The notes below the pieces were generated by a model. The model had not been told where the DNA came from. It was given only the letters and a program-made list of their open reading frames with translations, and did not search any database. From assembly GCA_034660675.1 (NCBI GenBank), contig JAYEJT010000136.1:1-9241 (forward strand): a stretch of 9,241 nt of DNA, in the 5' to 3' direction. Numbering within the stretch: the first letter of the stretch is position 1; every line of letters starts with the position of its first letter. The stretch comes from CG03 sp034660675 (GTDB taxonomy: Bacteria; CG03). Positions 7,266 through 9,241 of this stretch are shown here, piece after piece. The translations under genes were made by a program, and so were the position numbers.

Positions 7266-7293
7266 GACGAAACGCCTGACAGAAACTTTCGTC
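7266..7293 (-). terminator. Inverted repeat after the unknown gene, possible weak terminator
   Basis: GACGAAA (7266-7272) pairs exactly with TTTCGTC (7287-7293) across a 14-base loop. In the leftward transcript the stem starts inside the stop codon of the upstream gene and is followed by GGCTTGTTTAC, which is not a proper U-run. It may reduce read-through into gdhA or protect the 3' end. It could also be an upstream regulatory site for the gdhA promoter. Confidence 0.3.
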
Positions 7294-8146
7294 ACTTATT
7301 TTTCAGCAGTTCTTCCAGCGCCTCGCGCGTCCACGCTCCGGTCGTTTCGTATTTCAGTCTCTGATATGATTTGAGTTTATTTTTTCTTTTTTCCATTTTT
7401 CCAAGCATGCTTTTAATTTCCTTTTCGCTGAAACCGGAACCGTACTTATCCATCAGACTCTTTCTATACTCACGGGGGCCCCGCAGAAGAACAAGGTCTT
7501 TCATATAAGCCCTTCTGCTCTTTTTACAGTAATCCAGCAGCGGCGGCAGGCCCCACTCCTCAAGAGATATTCCCTCCAGCAGTCTGTGTACTTTATAAGC
7601 ACGCAAAAGTTTCGGGCGCTTATCCGCATCACGCCCGCCGGAATTCTTCTCAAAAAAATAATCTTTCCGCTCAGGCGGGATCTTAACCAGCAGACGCTTT
7701 TTCATATCCCACGAAAACATATCATATTCGCCGCCGGCTTTGCTGATATAATTTTTTGTTTTATAGGCCGTGTAGAGCACATCTTTTTTCAATCTGAATT
7801 TCGCATCCAGGCACACCACACCCCCCTGTATACCACCGGGCAGGCGTTTATCGCCGAGTTCCGATAGAATATCCAGCTTATTTTTCAAAAAATCAAAGCT
7901 GCAGAAATATGTCCGCGCGAAAACAGTTTTCGAAATCCCCCCGTCGGGAAAACGGGCTATACCTTTGGGTCGATGCTTAATGGTGTAATTGGCGATAAAA
8001 TAAGTTTTATCGCCAATCTTATATCCCGGACTGAAACCCCATAACGCATACGGCTCTTTTGCATAAAAAAATCCCGCCGACACAACCGAGGCCGCGGAAA
8101 TCAGCGTCAGCAAAACAGCTAAAAGTTTTACCGTCTTGTTTTTCAA
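7292..8146 (-). CDS. Unrecognised exported or membrane-anchored protein
   Basis: I do not recognise this 284-residue protein. It starts with a basic stretch (MKNKTVK) and a hydrophobic segment (about 8-24) ending VSA-GF, a plausible signal peptidase I site after residue 24. No lipobox cysteine is present. The middle (about 30-165) looks beta-rich, with two loosely similar stretches, FCSFDFLKNKLDIL (81-94) and DMFSWDMKKRLLVKI (142-156), faintly like propeller blades. The C-terminal third (about 180-284) is strongly basic and probably helical, with many Lys/Arg and a possible coiled segment near 238-265. Cysteines are at 82, 112 and 207; no catalytic motif is evident. The start codon is TTG at 8146-8144, overlapping the ddh TGA, with a weak AAAAGAG site upstream. 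The signal peptide begins right at this start, supporting it. It is probably co-transcribed and translationally coupled with ddh. Confidence 0.75.
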   Translation of the reverse strand: MKNKTVKLLAVLLTLISAASVVSAGFFYAKEPYALWGFSPGYKIGDKTYFIANYTIKHRPKGIARFPDGGISKTVFARTYFCSFDFLKNKLDILSELGDKRLPGGIQGGVVCLDAKFRLKKDVLYTAYKTKNYISKAGGEYDMFSWDMKKRLLVKIPPERKDYFFEKNSGGRDADKRPKLLRAYKVHRLLEGISLEEWGLPPLLDYCKKSRRAYMKDLVLLRGPREYRKSLMDKYGSGFSEKEIKSMLGKMEKRKNKLKSYQRLKYETTGAWTREALEELLKNK

Positions 8147-9120
8147 AGAAGCTCTTTTCTGAGTTCTTCCGGAGTTTTCGGACTGAGGTCTGCCGCGGCT
8201 ATATCAAAAACCGTGCGGGCGCCGGCCTGACCTCTTTTTTTCAGACGATAAGCCGCTCTCGCGTAAGAAACAAGAACGCTGGCCGTGAATTCGGGGTTGC
8301 TGTCAAGTTGAAGTGAAAATTCAATCAGATGGCTGTTGATGTCATCTGTCTTTCCGCTCCTCAGAACAAAACCCCCGTGAGGCATTTTTGAATGTTTTGC
8401 TTCCATCTCATCCCGGTTTATAAAGCTGACAGTTGTGTCATAATCGGCAAAATAATTGGGCATCTCTTTTATTGTTTTTTCTATTGCCGCCTTATCCGCC
8501 CCTTCTTCGGCGACAACGTAACAGTCCCGGGTGTGCTTTTCTCTGGTTGTCAATTCAGGATTTTTACCGGCACGCACCTTTTCAAGAGCTTCCGCCACTG
8601 GTAAGGTGTACTGTCTGGCATCCAAAACTCCGGGAATCCTCCTGACGGCATCGGAGTGCCCCTGGCTCACGCCCCTGCCCCAGAAAGTGTAAGATCCGCC
8701 GTCGGGAATAACGGATTCCGCAATAAGCCTCTGAAGTGAGAAAAGACCGGGATCCCAGCCTGTTGATATAACAGAAATCTTTTCCGACGCCTTCGCAGTC
8801 TTGTCCATGACAGAAAAATATTCCGGAATTTTCGCATGCGTGTCAAAACTGTCAACCGTGTTGAACAGTCCGGCGAAAAGCGGGCCCTGTTTTTCAAGAT
8901 CCGTGGCCGAACCCCCGCAGAGAATCGCGACATCTATGTCATTGACATATTTTCCGGCATCGGTAACGGCTGCCGCCGGCGCGCCCGACGCTATTTTAAT
9001 GTCTGGCCGTCGCGAAAAAACGGCTTTGAGTTCCATATCCGGATTTTTGGCGCAGGCTTTCTCAACGCCTCTTCCCACATTCCCGTAACCGACAACAGCT
9101 ATTCTTATTTTATCACTCAT
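8143..9120 (-). CDS. ddh: meso-Diaminopimelate dehydrogenase, type I
   Basis: NADP-dependent meso-DAP D-dehydrogenase (EC 1.4.1.16). In the biosynthetic direction it reductively aminates L-tetrahydrodipicolinate to meso-DAP in one step, bypassing the succinylase, acetylase or aminotransferase branches and feeding lysine and peptidoglycan. It has 325 residues, against about 320 in Corynebacterium glutamicum. Motifs are VVGYGNVGRGVEK (nucleotide loop, G11-G16), FSRR (36-39, likely NADP phosphate contacts), LCGGSATD, VDSFDTH (90-96), STGWDPG with W123 and D124, WGRGVSQGHSDAVRRIPGV (148-166) and MPHGG. These resemble the C. glutamicum type I enzyme rather than the shorter Symbiobacterium type II. 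GAGGAG (9127-9132) lies six bases before the ATG. It follows the aminotransferase gene by 22 bases and overlaps the next gene by 4, so it sits mid-operon. Patchy distribution of ddh among bacteria is known, so transfer is possible but unproven. Confidence 0.95.
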   Translation of the reverse strand: MSDKIRIAVVGYGNVGRGVEKACAKNPDMELKAVFSRRPDIKIASGAPAAAVTDAGKYVNDIDVAILCGGSATDLEKQGPLFAGLFNTVDSFDTHAKIPEYFSVMDKTAKASEKISVISTGWDPGLFSLQRLIAESVIPDGGSYTFWGRGVSQGHSDAVRRIPGVLDARQYTLPVAEALEKVRAGKNPELTTREKHTRDCYVVAEEGADKAAIEKTIKEMPNYFADYDTTVSFINRDEMEAKHSKMPHGGFVLRSGKTDDINSHLIEFSLQLDSNPEFTASVLVSYARAAYRLKKRGQAGARTVFDIAAADLSPKTPEELRKELL

Positions 9121-9142
9121 CTCAATCTCCTCAAAACTTCAA

Positions 9143-9241
9143 TTATTTTTCGATGAAAGCCTTGAGTTTGGTCAGGCCCTCTTCCATTTCGGGGATGCTT
9201 ATACCGGAGTAGGCGAATCTCACATATTTATTTGTCTCGCC
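9143..9241 (-). CDS. Class I/II PLP aminotransferase, C-terminal end (partial)
   Basis: Only the last 32 codons and the stop are in the window; the 5' part lies beyond 9241. The peptide begins GETNKYVRFAYSGIS and ends with a short helix, EEGLTKLKAFIEK. This fits the C-terminus of fold-type I class I/II aminotransferases, where the arginine of the VRF(S/A)Y stretch binds the substrate alpha-carboxylate. Aspartate-, alanine- and DAP-type enzymes cannot be told apart from this much sequence. The frame ends with TAA at 9143-9145, 22 bases before the ddh start, so the two are very likely in one operon. A role in amino-group transfer near lysine or DAP synthesis is a contextual inference. Confidence 0.7.
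   Translation of the reverse strand, partial: GETNKYVRFAYSGISIPEMEEGLTKLKAFIEK

Noticed and set aside
1..9241. Mobile element, CRISPR array, toxin-antitoxin or defence genes
   Set aside because: No transposase, integrase, terminal repeats, direct-repeat array or paired small genes were seen on either strand.

Overview
This 9.2 kb window is a compact stretch of bacterial chromosome with mid-40s percent GC by eye. It carries one rightward gene at the left end and six leftward genes filling the rest. Almost every gene is a recognisable core-metabolism or information-processing gene. I see no insertion sequence, phage gene, CRISPR array, tRNA or rRNA. The Shine-Dalgarno sites (GGGGAG, GAGGAG, AGGGAG) and the promoter-like elements are of ordinary bacterial sigma70 type. 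A meso-diaminopimelate dehydrogenase points to meso-DAP for lysine and/or peptidoglycan. The 444-residue glutamine synthetase is of the short GSI-alpha type. The sequence alone does not fix the lineage. The gene set would fit a Gram-negative-like anaerobe, possibly from a poorly cultured phylum (Elusimicrobiota-like is only a guess).

Layout, left to right. Positions 1-172 hold an AT-rich perfect inverted repeat, a small GC hairpin and an extended -10 promoter for a cvfB/yitL-like RNA-binding protein (173-1012, +). That gene converges on dnaE, the DNA polymerase III alpha subunit (1029-4442, -). Upstream of dnaE, on the same strand and closely spaced, are glnA (4461-5795) and gdhA (5818-7170). 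A 121 bp intergenic region (7171-7291) follows, with a good sigma70-like promoter for gdhA, a palindrome over its -35 box, a leader hairpin touching the gdhA Shine-Dalgarno, and an inverted repeat just past the preceding gene. To the right lies a second leftward transcription unit: the 3' end of a probable class I/II aminotransferase (9143-9241, cut by the window), ddh (8143-9120), and an unrecognised exported or membrane-anchored protein (7292-8146). The last starts at a TTG that overlaps the ddh stop codon.

The genes make a coherent nitrogen theme. GdhA fixes ammonium into glutamate, GlnA fixes it into glutamine, and Ddh fixes it into meso-DAP in one NADPH-dependent step. The neighbouring aminotransferase would move amino groups from glutamate or a similar donor. 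DnaE at the end of the gdhA-glnA unit looks like a positional passenger. The least explained items are the 284-residue secreted protein and the regulatory architecture upstream of gdhA. I found no convincing evidence for a wholly new multi-gene system here.
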